A stretch of 51,267 nt of DNA from an uncultured Bacteroidales bacterium (GCA_944326365.1 CALVDR010000017.1:1-51267); one strand, 5' to 3'; positions 43,954 to 51,267 are shown, numbered from the stretch's first letter. Notes: generated by a model from the letters alone, not told the origin. Made by a program: numbers and translations.

Positions 43954-44901
43954 CTATACCCTTAAACCATCCTGCCCTGCTGTCGGGACATCGCGCCGAC
44001 CTGAAAGCCACATGAAACAGTCTTCTATGCACGGCATGATGTCCATGGCCGTACAGTCCCCGAATCCGGCATCAGATAGCCTGGCGAGAATCCTGACTCT
44101 ATCCGTCACAGCCGGGTCATATGTCACATGATGCGAATCGCCGAACGAAAAACAGCTGATCACACCCGGTATATTCCGGAGTTCCTTCAGCAGCCTGTAC
44201 ATCAGGCTTCCCCTGACTGACAGCAGCCTGAACGGAAAACCGGAAACGATTTCCGAAGGCGTGCCGGTTCCGATGATGGAGCCGTCCCGTATCAGAGCCA
44301 GTCTGTCACATCTGGCAGCTTCATCCATATACGGTGTGGAAACGAATATGGTCACACCGGAAGCCTTTATCCTGAACAACATGTTCCAGAAATCCTTTCT
44401 GCTCACGGCATCCACTCCGGTAGTAGGTTCATCCAGGAACAGAACGGAAGGCTTGTGCACCAGCGCGCAGCAGAGTGCAAGCTTCTGCTTCATGCCCCCG
44501 GAAAGTTTTCCGGCACGTCGGTCGGCGAACGGTTCTATCTGGGAATATATTTCCCTTATGGTCTCATAATTTTCACGGACAGTAGTCCCGAAAAGCGTGG
44601 CGAAATAGTCCATATTCTCCTTGACGCTGAGGTCCTGGTAGAGAGAAAACCTGCCCGGCATATAGCCTATGATCCGTCTCAGCCCGGCATAGTCTTTCAC
44701 GATGTCGAGACCGCAGACAGTCCCCGAACCCGAATCAGGAAGCATGAGCGTGGTCATGATTCTGAACAGGGTCGTCTTGCCGGCGCCGTCAGGCCCTATC
44801 AGTCCGAAAATCTCCCCGGCATCCACTTCCAGGGAAATGTCATCCAGGGCCCGGATCTTTCCGTACCGTTTCGAAATATGTCTTATTTCAATAGCTGTCA
44901 T
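43954..44901 (-). CDS. ABC ATPase, first half of a split YbhF
   Basis: A 315-residue ABC ATPase with Walker A GPDGAGKTT, a standard signature LSGGMKQK and Walker B VLFLDEPTTGVD. It has a C-terminal extension of about 90 residues after the ATPase core, comparable to the linker of fused YbhF. It probably pairs with the next ATPase as an asymmetric dimer, with one complete and one altered signature motif. Confidence 0.92.
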   Translation of the reverse strand: MTAIEIRHISKRYGKIRALDDISLEVDAGEIFGLIGPDGAGKTTLFRIMTTLMLPDSGSGTVCGLDIVKDYAGLRRIIGYMPGRFSLYQDLSVKENMDYFATLFGTTVRENYETIREIYSQIEPFADRRAGKLSGGMKQKLALCCALVHKPSVLFLDEPTTGVDAVSRKDFWNMLFRIKASGVTIFVSTPYMDEAARCDRLALIRDGSIIGTGTPSEIVSGFPFRLLSVRGSLMYRLLKELRNIPGVISCFSFGDSHHVTYDPAVTDRVRILARLSDAGFGDCTAMDIMPCIEDCFMWLSGRRDVPTAGQDGLRV

Positions 44902-44963
44902 CCCTGAGCATTCATCTGAATTTGTACTGACTTAGGCACTTCATTCCATATCCAGGAAACTGT

Positions 44964-45875
44964 TCAAATCCGGACATAGGCGTACATCCCCAGCCGCAGC
45001 CTCCCGTCGTTCCTGAGAGCTATCTTCACGGCATACACCAGGTCAGCCCTCTCGTCACGGGTCTGTATGTTCTTCGGAGTGAATTCCGCCTCGTCGGATA
45101 TCCAGGTTACCACCCCCTCATATACCGGCGGCTCCGGAGTACCGTCATCCGGAATGACCTTGACCTTGTCACCCTGATGCAGGCCGGCCAACTGTGCGGA
45201 TGTGAAATAAGCCCGTACATGGACATTTTCCATATCCGCTATCTTGAACAGCTGCCTCCCCGATGTCACCATCTCTCCTTCCTCCGCATATTTTTCGAGC
45301 ACTGTCCCTGCAACGGGAGCCGTGATCCTGCACTTCTTCAGCTTGTCCTCCATCTGCGCTATCTGCACGTCTATGGTAGCTATCTCCGCCCTGACGCTTT
45401 CATTGGTCTGCCTGTAGTTCTGTTCCGCAGCAGCTATCTGTCCTTCCAGCACGCTTATTTCAGATTCCAGGTCATCCACCTGTTTCCGTGTGCCCGCATC
45501 CTTTGCCAGCAGCGACCGGGAACGCTCCAGTTCGGACTCCAGATTTTCCATCCTGGCATATTGCGACTTCATCTGGCAGTCTATGTCCACCAGTTTCACC
45601 ATGGTGCTCTCTTTCCGCCGGACCAGTTCCTCCATCTGCAGCCATACCTGTACGGAGTCGATCTGTCCGACAAGCTCGCCTTTCCCGAACCTGTCACCTT
45701 CCTCGACCTCCAGCCAGACGATCCTTCCCCCGCTTTCCGCCGACACCGTCACCTCGGTCGCATTCACCTGCCCGCAGGCATCGAATTCAGGTTCCTTGAG
45801 GCCGCATCCGGCGGCCAATGTCATTGTGCCCGCCAGGGCAATGAAAATATTCCTGTATTTTTTCATGACAATCAT
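44964..45875 (-). CDS. HlyD/YbhG-type efflux adaptor lipoprotein
   Basis: The 303-residue periplasmic adaptor has a lipoprotein signal (lipobox LAAGC, Cys24) and a split lipoyl/barrel domain (VTVSAESGGRIVWLEVEEGD and ITAPVAGTVLEKYAEEGEMV). Between them is a long two-helix coiled coil (about 90-185) rich in Glu, Gln and Arg. It connects the inner membrane transporter to the TolC channel encoded next to it. ATG 45875 (CGGAAAA upstream) was chosen; ATG 45866 is also possible. Confidence 0.92.
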   Translation of the reverse strand: MIVMKKYRNIFIALAGTMTLAAGCGLKEPEFDACGQVNATEVTVSAESGGRIVWLEVEEGDRFGKGELVGQIDSVQVWLQMEELVRRKESTMVKLVDIDCQMKSQYARMENLESELERSRSLLAKDAGTRKQVDDLESEISVLEGQIAAAEQNYRQTNESVRAEIATIDVQIAQMEDKLKKCRITAPVAGTVLEKYAEEGEMVTSGRQLFKIADMENVHVRAYFTSAQLAGLHQGDKVKVIPDDGTPEPPVYEGVVTWISDEAEFTPKNIQTRDERADLVYAVKIALRNDGRLRLGMYAYVRI

Positions 45876-45913
45876 AATTTTCCGTTCGTTTCCAATATCT
45901 ACAGGCCCTTCCG

Positions 45914-47209
45914 TCAATAGCCCATGCAGTTTTTCAGATCATAAACCGCCATAATAAGCTGTATTTTATGAATGGATTCGGCGACTTTCGCATTGTATTC
46001 GTCATCGATTCTCGACATCAGGTCGGTCATGGTGATGACTCCGCTGCGGTATTGCTCCTCTCCAGAGGAGCGTATGGATTCCCTCAGGGCGATGATTTTC
46101 CTGTCTTTTTCCAGCAATGCTCTGGTCTTGTCTATGGAAGCCTGCATCTGGGTCGCGTCAAGACCGGTATTGAGCAGGAATGTCTCCCTGTCAGATTCTA
46201 TCTTCCGCATCTGGGCGTCAAGCTTGCGTTTCTCGTCTTTTCTGGTATAGAGGGCGCCGATATCCCAGGACATCTTCACTCCGGCAGTCCAGTAAGGCTG
46301 GAAACTGTTTTTCAGGATATTCAGTCCGGGACGGCCGACTCCGCCCTGCAGTGAGAGGCTGAATTTCGGGGATATCTTCGAGTCCAGCTGGCGTACCATG
46401 GCTTCCTGCTGCAGGATCTGGGCATCGTACAGCCTGAGTTCAGGACGGGTCACTTCTTCGGGGATCTGCATCAGGACAGTTTCATCCGGCATGATGAATT
46501 CCTGTCCTGCCAGACCGGCCCCTGTAAGTCTTTCAAGCATGGACACGTATGCCTCCCTGTCTTTCAGCAGCTCGTCTCTCTGCTGTTCGCAGTCGAGCAT
46601 GCTCACTTCGATCATTTCGAGATCGGACCTGTATGCCGTCCCGTTTTCCATGCAGGCCCGGACCTGGCCGGCGTTTCTCTCCAGACTTTTTTCCAGTATG
46701 TCATTCTGCTCCAGCTGTCCGTCTATCAGAAGAATCCCGAGGAAGATTTTCTCCACTCGCTCGTTCAGCGCATAAAGAGAGACCTCGACCTGTTCTTTCT
46801 GGACATCGGCTCCGGATTCCGTGACTCTTTTCTGGCTTCCTGACGTTCCTCCGTCCCATATCGTCTGGCTGATCTCACCTACGAGCGAATACTGGTCATG
46901 AGGTAGATTGAACGAGAACCCGGGAATGTCAAACGGCATTTCCACCACGTCCGACTGATACGAAGCCTTCCCGGAAACCGTGAAATGAGGCAGCCAGGAT
47001 TTCGCCACGCTGGCTATGTCATACCTGGCAGCTTCTTCGATCAGGCCGAGCTGCTTCACCTGAGGATAATTCTCCCTGGCCATTTCCATGCACTGGTCGA
47101 TGGTGACCTGGGCATGCAGTGTCAGCGGGCAGAGACAGGCTGCCAGCAATGCCGGGAATATGGTTCTTATCAAACGTTGCATCATTATCTGTTTTAACGT
47201 CTTTGTCAT
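45914..47209 (-). CDS. TolC family outer membrane efflux protein
   Basis: A 431-residue TolC-type trimeric channel protein with a signal peptide (to about residue 34, LTLHAQ), the OEP repeat pattern ITIDQ-like start (VTIDQCMEMARENYPQVKQ), long amphipathic helices and the second repeat from about residue 230. ATG 47209 overlaps the TetR stop (TAATG) with GGAGAA upstream, so translation is coupled. It gives the operon its own outer membrane exit. Confidence 0.92.
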   Translation of the reverse strand: MTKTLKQIMMQRLIRTIFPALLAACLCPLTLHAQVTIDQCMEMARENYPQVKQLGLIEEAARYDIASVAKSWLPHFTVSGKASYQSDVVEMPFDIPGFSFNLPHDQYSLVGEISQTIWDGGTSGSQKRVTESGADVQKEQVEVSLYALNERVEKIFLGILLIDGQLEQNDILEKSLERNAGQVRACMENGTAYRSDLEMIEVSMLDCEQQRDELLKDREAYVSMLERLTGAGLAGQEFIMPDETVLMQIPEEVTRPELRLYDAQILQQEAMVRQLDSKISPKFSLSLQGGVGRPGLNILKNSFQPYWTAGVKMSWDIGALYTRKDEKRKLDAQMRKIESDRETFLLNTGLDATQMQASIDKTRALLEKDRKIIALRESIRSSGEEQYRSGVITMTDLMSRIDDEYNAKVAESIHKIQLIMAVYDLKNCMGY

Positions 47210-47892
47210 TATTCTCCGTAAAGCCTTGATTTTATCATGGCTATGATTTCATTTTTCCTGGATTCGAGCAGCGCTTGCGCATTGGCATCGGAGATGCCTC
47301 CCGAAAGATTCGCCGCAACGGGAAAAAGCAGGAAGGTGGACAGGTTCAGGGACACGATATCGGCTACGAGCTGGACGGGATCCACTTTCCTGATGGTCCT
47401 GCGGTCAGACTCTTCCTGAATCCGGCTGATGTGAAAAGTAAATATCTTCCTGATGACAGGCTGGAAATTCTCTTTCAGTCGGTCCACCAGTTCAGGGTTG
47501 TGCATGATCGTGTCGTAGAGGAAAAATGCGAACCGGGGATGTTCCATCATGAAATCAAAATGCGTGGAAATTCCTTTTTCAAGAGTCTCCCAGAACGGTT
47601 CGTCACGGTTCATGACCGGGCGGAACGACTGCATGAGCTCGCCCATGGTCTTCTCCAGGACTTTCATGAAAATGTGTTCTTTCGTCCTGAAATAATAGTG
47701 AAGCATGGCATGGGTGACACCGGCTTTCCTGGCTATCATGGTCGTGGTAGCCTGGCTGTAGCCTTTCTCCAGGAAGAGCTCCTCGGCAGCATCCATTATC
47801 GACTGCTCCGTTGACCTCTGCCCTTCCGCCCCGGCAGGCTTCTTCATACCGTTTTTCTCCGGCTCCTCAGTGTATTTTTTTATCTTATCCAT
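47209..47892 (-). CDS. TetR family regulator (CecR-like) of the efflux operon
   Basis: The 227-residue repressor has an N-terminal helix-turn-helix (about 30-75, with GYSQATTTMIARKAGVTHAMLHYYF) and a ligand-binding C-terminal domain (FDFMMEHPRFAFFLYDTIMHNPELVDRLKE region). In E. coli, CecR (YbiH) heads the ybhGFSR operon in the same way. It is the first gene of the seven-gene unit and probably represses it through the inverted repeats just upstream. Confidence 0.92.
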   Translation of the reverse strand: MDKIKKYTEEPEKNGMKKPAGAEGQRSTEQSIMDAAEELFLEKGYSQATTTMIARKAGVTHAMLHYYFRTKEHIFMKVLEKTMGELMQSFRPVMNRDEPFWETLEKGISTHFDFMMEHPRFAFFLYDTIMHNPELVDRLKENFQPVIRKIFTFHISRIQEESDRRTIRKVDPVQLVADIVSLNLSTFLLFPVAANLSGGISDANAQALLESRKNEIIAMIKSRLYGE

Positions 47893-47917
47893 AATTCAGG
47901 CATTTGTCTTACCTATG

Positions 47918-47949
47918 TGTTTAACATCATTATTTAACAGCAGTGTTAA
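47918..47949 (-). promoter_or_regulatory. TetR operator candidate
   Basis: TTAACA (47934-47939) and TGTTAA (47944-47949) form a perfect inverted repeat around GCAG. A second palindrome, TGTTTAACA, lies at 47918-47926 and shares the TTAACA/TGTTAA half-sites. Both lie between the -7 box and the TetR start codon, so a bound repressor would cover the start of transcription. Confidence 0.55.
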
Positions 47950-47957
47950 TACCGTTG

Positions 47958-47965
47958 CAAATATA
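47958..47965 (-). promoter_or_regulatory. -7 element of the tetR-efflux operon promoter
   Basis: TATATTTG on the minus strand (47965-47958) fits the -7 consensus and lies 8 bp before the nearest operator half-site. No exact TTTG occurs 19-21 nt upstream. The rest of 47966-48100 holds only short AT-rich sequence and a small hairpin. Confidence 0.5.
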
Positions 47966-48100
47966 TGCTTTTTTCTGATTCGTTGTCACCTGAAAAAGAC
48001 GAAAAAAGGCGACGGATTTTCATCCGCCCCCTTAAATGTTTTCACAACGGAATAATCCTTATTGTGAATTGCTTCAAATTTCTACAAAGTTATTAATATT

Positions 48101-48309
48101 AACGTGAGTTCGATGAAAAGAACGTAGTGAATTTCAGAGAACTACCTCTTTTAGAGGATTCGTGGAACGAATCCGTAGGCAAGTCCTCCCATACGTAGGG
48201 GAGGATTTAGGTGGGGTGACACGTAAAAGGAAAGAGATTTCGAAGAAATCGTAATGTCAGTTCGACGAAATCTCTGGTACAGAGTAAAGTAATTCGTCGA
48301 ACTGACGTT
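48101..48309 (-). repeat. Dispersed 209-bp palindromic element, copy C
   Basis: A near-perfect reverse-complement copy of the element at 8928-9136. AATATT flanks it on both sides (48095-48100 and 48310-48315), as for copy A. Its GTCAGTTCGACGAA-type end points toward the GNAT gene at 48453. With copies A and B it shows that the element is present in both genome orientations but with a constant orientation relative to the nearest downstream gene. Confidence 0.85.
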
Positions 48310-48383
48310 AATATTAGTTGTTTTCAGTGTGTCAAAGTTAATAATTTGAAAGCAAACACAACATCAGTTTCAGACTAATTCAG

Positions 48384-48391
48384 TATCTTTG
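48384..48391 (+). promoter_or_regulatory. -7 promoter element of the small GNAT gene
   Basis: TATCTTTG (48384-48391) fits the TAnnTTTG -7 consensus and lies about 60 bp before the ATG at 48453. No TTTG is seen at the right distance upstream. The element copy C ends 75 bp further upstream. Confidence 0.45.
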
Positions 48392-48452
48392 AAAATGGAA
48401 ACGGACAAAAATTAATAAAAACATTGGTGGAACCTGAATATTGATAGGAATC

Positions 48453-48758
48453 ATGAACGGAATAATGCATTCACTGGAAAAATCCGGATTTCATGTCACA
48501 GTTGACGGATATGAAGCATACGTTACGTATAAAATCGAGAACGGCTGTCTGGATATCCGGCATACTGTCGTACCGTCCGAAATCGGAGGACGAGGCATCG
48601 CTTCTGAACTTGTAAAGTACGCATACGACTATGCATTGTCTCAGGGGCTGGCTTGCATAGCGACTTGCAGATATGCAGCAGTCTGGCTTGAACGGCATCC
48701 GGAATACAAGGGACGTAAAAGCGAAGACTGGTGCGAAGACGGAAGCTGCGGATTATAA
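48453..48758 (+). CDS. Small GNAT (YjdJ/NATD1-like) acetyltransferase
   Basis: The 101-residue protein is a minimal GNAT with IENGCLDIRHTVVPSEIGGRGIASELVKYAYDYA (contains the acetyl-CoA loop GGRGIASEL) and a C-terminal CRYAAVWLERHPEYKG. It matches the short YjdJ-type family, whose substrate is unknown. ATG 48453 with AGGA upstream was chosen over TTG 48441. It stands alone, flanked by repeat copy C and the convergent AraC gene. Confidence 0.85.
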   Translation: MNGIMHSLEKSGFHVTVDGYEAYVTYKIENGCLDIRHTVVPSEIGGRGIASELVKYAYDYALSQGLACIATCRYAAVWLERHPEYKGRKSEDWCEDGSCGL

Positions 48759-48868
48759 TATCATTACCGGAACGGGATACCTGAAGCCGTGCGTCGTTTA
48801 TTGCAACGATGTTTCGAGGATTTGGTGATGTCCGCACGGAGCATTTCATGAAAATAACGAAAGAGGAA

Positions 48869-49765
48869 TCAACTCCTTACACGATACTCCTTTGGCGTAC
48901 ACCCCACTTCTTTCTTGAAAAAACGGAGAAAATGCTGCGGATATTGAAAACCGAGCATATCGGCAACCTGTTTTATACTTGCATCCGGTTCGAGCAAGGC
49001 ATTTTTTGCCATTTCTATGATTTTCAGATGAATATGTTCCCTTGCCGTCTTGCCGGTTTCAGCTTTGACCAGATCTCCGAAATAATTGGGAGACAGACAT
49101 ATCCTGTCAGCGAAATATTTTACCGTAGGCAAACCCTGCCGCTCTGCCATTCCTGATTCCCAATATTCATCCAACAATCGTTCGAACCGTACAAGAACAT
49201 CGTTGTTCAATTCTTCTCGTGTAATGAACTGGCGTTCATAAAACCGCATGCAGTAATTGAGCAGCACCTCAATATTCGAGACAATCAAAGGCTTGGAAAA
49301 CTTGTCGATCGGATGCTCCAGTTCATGGGAAATCTTGCTCATATAGTCCCGTATAATCTCCCGCTCATCCACAGACAGATGCAGGGCCTCATTGGAAGCA
49401 TACGAGAAGAAAGTATATTGTCTTATCTTTTGTGCCAACGGTGTACGGTGCAGGAAATCCGGATGGAAAAGCAGGGCATCCGCTTCCGGCACAGGGCCAT
49501 CCTCGATACGCTGGATGCCTACGGTCTGCCCCGGCGCAAAACTGACAACGGTTTCATCATCGTAATCGTATTTCGTTTTCCCGTAATTGATGGTACATCC
49601 GACTGTCTTTTTCAGGAAAAGGGCATAAAAGCCAAATATCATCCTGTGCGTATCCGGCTGTTTTTCCGAGCCGTCGAAATGCACGATGCTGACTAAAGGA
49701 TGCTGTGTCTTGAAACCGAAAAACCGGTTATATTGTTCTATGGTATCCGCTTTTGTTATTTCCAT
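48869..49765 (-). CDS. AraC family transcriptional regulator
   Basis: The 298-residue regulator has an N-terminal cupin-like sensing region (to about 190) and a C-terminal double helix-turn-helix (GLPTVKYFADRICLSPNYFGDLVKAETGKTAREHI, then IKQVADMLGFQYPQHFLRFFKKEVGCTPKEYR). ATG 49765 (MEITKAD) was chosen over an upstream in-frame start because the extra residues are not conserved-looking. It is divergent from the alpha/beta hydrolase gene and probably controls it. Confidence 0.93.
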   Translation of the reverse strand: MEITKADTIEQYNRFFGFKTQHPLVSIVHFDGSEKQPDTHRMIFGFYALFLKKTVGCTINYGKTKYDYDDETVVSFAPGQTVGIQRIEDGPVPEADALLFHPDFLHRTPLAQKIRQYTFFSYASNEALHLSVDEREIIRDYMSKISHELEHPIDKFSKPLIVSNIEVLLNYCMRFYERQFITREELNNDVLVRFERLLDEYWESGMAERQGLPTVKYFADRICLSPNYFGDLVKAETGKTAREHIHLKIIEMAKNALLEPDASIKQVADMLGFQYPQHFLRFFKKEVGCTPKEYRVRS

Positions 49766-49790
49766 ACTCCGGGGCTTTAAGTTTACGATA

Positions 49791-49798
49791 CAAATATA
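49791..49798 (-). promoter_or_regulatory. -7 promoter element of the araC-type gene
   Basis: TATATTTG on the minus strand (49798-49791) lies 26 bp before the ATG at 49765 and fits the -7 consensus. A good -33 box is not seen, which is common for regulated promoters. Confidence 0.45.
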
Positions 49799-49894
49799 CG
49801 CTTTCAAACGACAGCGTTAATATGAAAAGGAACAAAAAAGTACTCGTGGTATCTTTTCCCGTATTATATATACTTCATTGAATTTCAGAGCACT

Positions 49895-49902
49895 TACCTT
49901 TG
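49895..49902 (+). promoter_or_regulatory. -7 promoter element of the hydrolase gene
   Basis: TACCTTTG (49895-49902) fits the -7 consensus and lies 22 bp before the hydrolase ATG at 49925. No TTTG occurs at the expected -33 position, consistent with activation by the divergent AraC-type protein. Confidence 0.45.
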
Positions 49903-49924
49903 TGACAGAAAAACGGTATATATC

Positions 49925-50986
49925 ATGATGAAGTCTATTCTTTCAGCTGCCGCTTTCCTCTGTCTCTCCGGTCTGACAGGAAGCCAGGCACAGACAATTC
50001 AAAACAACAGTAATATGGAACAACTGACATTGACCATGGAATGGGATAAGACATTTCCAAAAAGCGACAAGGTAAATCACAGTAAGGTGACATTCCACAA
50101 CCGTTATGGCATCACGCTCGCTGCTGACCTGTATATTCCGGAAAATGCAGAAGGCAGACTTCCTGCGATCGCCGTAAGCGGCCCGTTCGGCGCCGTAAAG
50201 GAACAGGCATCGGGACTGTATGCACAGACATTGGCAGAGCATGGTTTCCTGACCCTCGCTTTCGATCCTTCGTTCACGGGCGAAAGTGGCGGACAACCGC
50301 GTTATGTAGCCTCTCCGGACATCAATACGGAAGATTTCAGCGCCGCCGTGGATTACCTTTCCACCCGTGAAGATGTGGACGCGGAGCGTATAGGCATCCT
50401 CGGTATTTGCGGATGGGGTGGAATGGCAGTCAATGCCGCAGCCGCCGACACTCGTATAAAAGCCACTGTGGCATCTACCATGTATGATATGAGCCGCGTC
50501 ACAGCCAACGGTTACTTCGATGCAGCGGACAATGCCGATGCTCGCAATGAAATACGCAGACAACTCAGTGCCCAACGTACAGAGGATTACAGAAACGGCT
50601 CATACGCACTTGCCGGAGGGGTGGTCGATCCCCTGCCTGAGGATGCTCCGCAGTTCGTCAAGGACTACCATGCCTACTACAAGACATCCAGGGGATATCA
50701 TGTGCGCTCCCTTAACTCGAACAGCGGATGGAACAGGACATCTTCCATCTCATTCCTCAACATGCCGATTCTGACGTATGCCGGTGAAATACAGAGTGCG
50801 GTATTGCTTATACACGGTGAGAATGCCCATTCCCGTTATTTCAGTGAAGACACCTTCCGGAAACTCCGTGGAGACAACAAAGAACTGCTCATCGTCCCCG
50901 GAGCAAACCATACCGACCTTTATGACAATATGGACAAGATCCCGTTCGACAGGATCGAACAGTTCTTCAATGAATATTTGAAGTGA
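49925..50986 (+). CDS. Exported alpha/beta hydrolase, dienelactone-hydrolase-like
   Basis: The 353-residue protein has a signal peptide (about 1-23, ending SQAQ) and an alpha/beta-hydrolase core. The nucleophile elbow reads GICGWGG with Cys162 in place of the usual Ser, as in dienelactone hydrolases. The catalytic His is likely the one in PGANHTDLYD near the C-terminus, and the oxyanion region is AVSGPFGAVKEQ. The substrate is unknown. Divergent AraC-family control suggests response to a small aromatic or similar compound, which is inference. Confidence 0.87.
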   Translation: MMKSILSAAAFLCLSGLTGSQAQTIQNNSNMEQLTLTMEWDKTFPKSDKVNHSKVTFHNRYGITLAADLYIPENAEGRLPAIAVSGPFGAVKEQASGLYAQTLAEHGFLTLAFDPSFTGESGGQPRYVASPDINTEDFSAAVDYLSTREDVDAERIGILGICGWGGMAVNAAAADTRIKATVASTMYDMSRVTANGYFDAADNADARNEIRRQLSAQRTEDYRNGSYALAGGVVDPLPEDAPQFVKDYHAYYKTSRGYHVRSLNSNSGWNRTSSISFLNMPILTYAGEIQSAVLLIHGENAHSRYFSEDTFRKLRGDNKELLIVPGANHTDLYDNMDKIPFDRIEQFFNEYLK

Positions 50987-51161
50987 ATGCTCCGATGCCT
51001 ATGGTTACATTGTTCAAGACTACAGACGGCATCTGTGGAAACGGACTCTGACGGTCTCGTTCCAGTTCCACCACACCCAGATGGACGGCGCCCACGCTGC
51101 GGAATTCTTAGACAGGCTGCAGCAAGAAATCAGCAGTATGGAAATTGCTCTGACGAAATAA
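50982..51161 (+). pseudogene. C-terminal remnant of a chloramphenicol acetyltransferase-like gene
   Basis: An open stretch of 60 codons ends at TAA 51159-51161. It includes TVSFQFHHTQMDGAHAAEFLDRLQQEI, the catalytic-His region of the CAT family (canonical HHxxxDGxH). A stop at 50979-50981 and the overlapping hydrolase end leave no room for the missing N-terminal roughly 150 residues. The gene was probably cut by a deletion or recombination that brought the hydrolase gene next to it. It cannot make an active enzyme from here. Confidence 0.7.
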
Positions 51162-51168
51162 GTACTTT

Positions 51169-51195
51169 TATTCTCGTCAAAATTTGACGAGAATA
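51169..51195. promoter_or_regulatory. 13-bp perfect palindrome upstream of the next gene
   Basis: TATTCTCGTCAAA (51169-51181) is followed by one A and its exact reverse complement (51183-51195). The centre cannot form a good loop, so a protein-binding operator is more likely than a terminator. It stands 34 bp upstream of a -7 box (51230-51237, TACCTTTG) of the gene starting at 51262. Confidence 0.5.
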
Positions 51196-51229
51196 GGTCG
51201 TTATTTAATGGCATAATCCGGCAAAACAC

Positions 51230-51237
51230 TACCTTTG
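51230..51237 (+). promoter_or_regulatory. -7 promoter element of the gene at the window edge
   Basis: TACCTTTG (51230-51237) is identical to the -7 box of the hydrolase gene and lies 24 bp before an ATG at 51262. No -33 TTTG is seen. Confidence 0.4.
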
Positions 51238-51261
51238 TGCGAAGTATTATTGGAAATTGAT

Positions 51262-51267
51262 ATGAAA
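51262..51267 (+). CDS. Start of a gene cut by the window end
   Basis: An ATG AAA preceded by TGGAAA (51251-51256) and by a -7 box and a palindrome looks like the start of a gene running out of the window. Only two codons are available, so nothing can be said of the product. Confidence 0.3.

Noticed and set aside
49877..49897. GAATTTCAGAGCACTTACCT resembling an inner part of the 209-bp element
   Set aside because: The match is short, isolated and overlaps the hydrolase -7 box, so it is more likely coincidence.

Overview
The window looks like chromosomal DNA of a gut-type member of the Bacteroidales. Four things support this: the ATP synthase gene order atpD-C-B-E-F-H-A-G with an extended, signal-peptide-bearing AtpB and a very short AtpC; SusC/SusD, BACON, PKD-like, Omp28 and DUF6029 envelope proteins; promoters of the TTTG / TAnnTTTG type; and weak Shine-Dalgarno signals. 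I cannot name a genus with confidence. No CRISPR array, rRNA, complete tRNA, integrase, reverse transcriptase or transposase gene is visible.

Layout. 1-416: a 3' tRNA-like scar, a terminator and the atp promoter. 417-7327 (+): complete F1Fo ATP synthase operon. 7367-9450: an accessory pocket with an AlbA_2/ATPase-like regulator (-), a 209-bp repeat, a gene-tail remnant and its terminator. 9454-11955 (+): UvrA-like ABC ATPase lacking the UvrB-binding domain. 12012-14102 (+): thiamine cluster thiE, a THI4-type thiazole synthase with His at the sulfur-donor position, and a TenI/ThiE-like gene. 14266-19795 (+): Omp28-like lipoprotein, DUF6029 barrel protein and BACON lipoprotein. 19967-30294 (+): SusC, SusD, DUF4843 lipoprotein, PKD-like lipoprotein, a HExxH metalloprotease and a TlpA-like thioredoxin. 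30304-35704 (-): aromatic 2-oxoacid operon iorA-iorB-aminotransferase-paaK-ACT. 35791-37064 (-): omega-amidase and a GNAT enzyme. 37339-39217 (-): ABC ATPase, permease and GntR regulator, with a well-formed promoter and palindromic operator. 39388-40760 (-): YhhQ-type transporter overlapping an unusual radical SAM protein, probably queuosine salvage. 40872-47892 (-): TetR, TolC, HlyD, two ABC ATPases and two ABC-2 permeases, a YbhGFSR-like efflux operon. 48453-51267: small GNAT, AraC regulator (-) divergent from a Cys-type alpha/beta hydrolase, a C-terminal remnant of a chloramphenicol-acetyltransferase-like gene, and the promoter region of the next gene.

The least explained signal is a dispersed 209-210 bp element with imperfect terminal inverted repeats and several internal hairpins. 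It has three near-identical copies (8928-9136, 37070-37279, 48101-48309) and a decayed partial copy (about 35728-35788). Each has the same end pointing at the start of a neighbouring gene, and short direct repeats flank the three full copies. It could be a MITE-like non-autonomous element, a mobile structured leader, or both. Other points worth attention are the thiamine pathway built on a sulfide-type THI4, the complete aromatic amino acid catabolic operon next to an omega-amidase, the composition switch inside the BACON protein, and two promoter/operator modules readable to the base.
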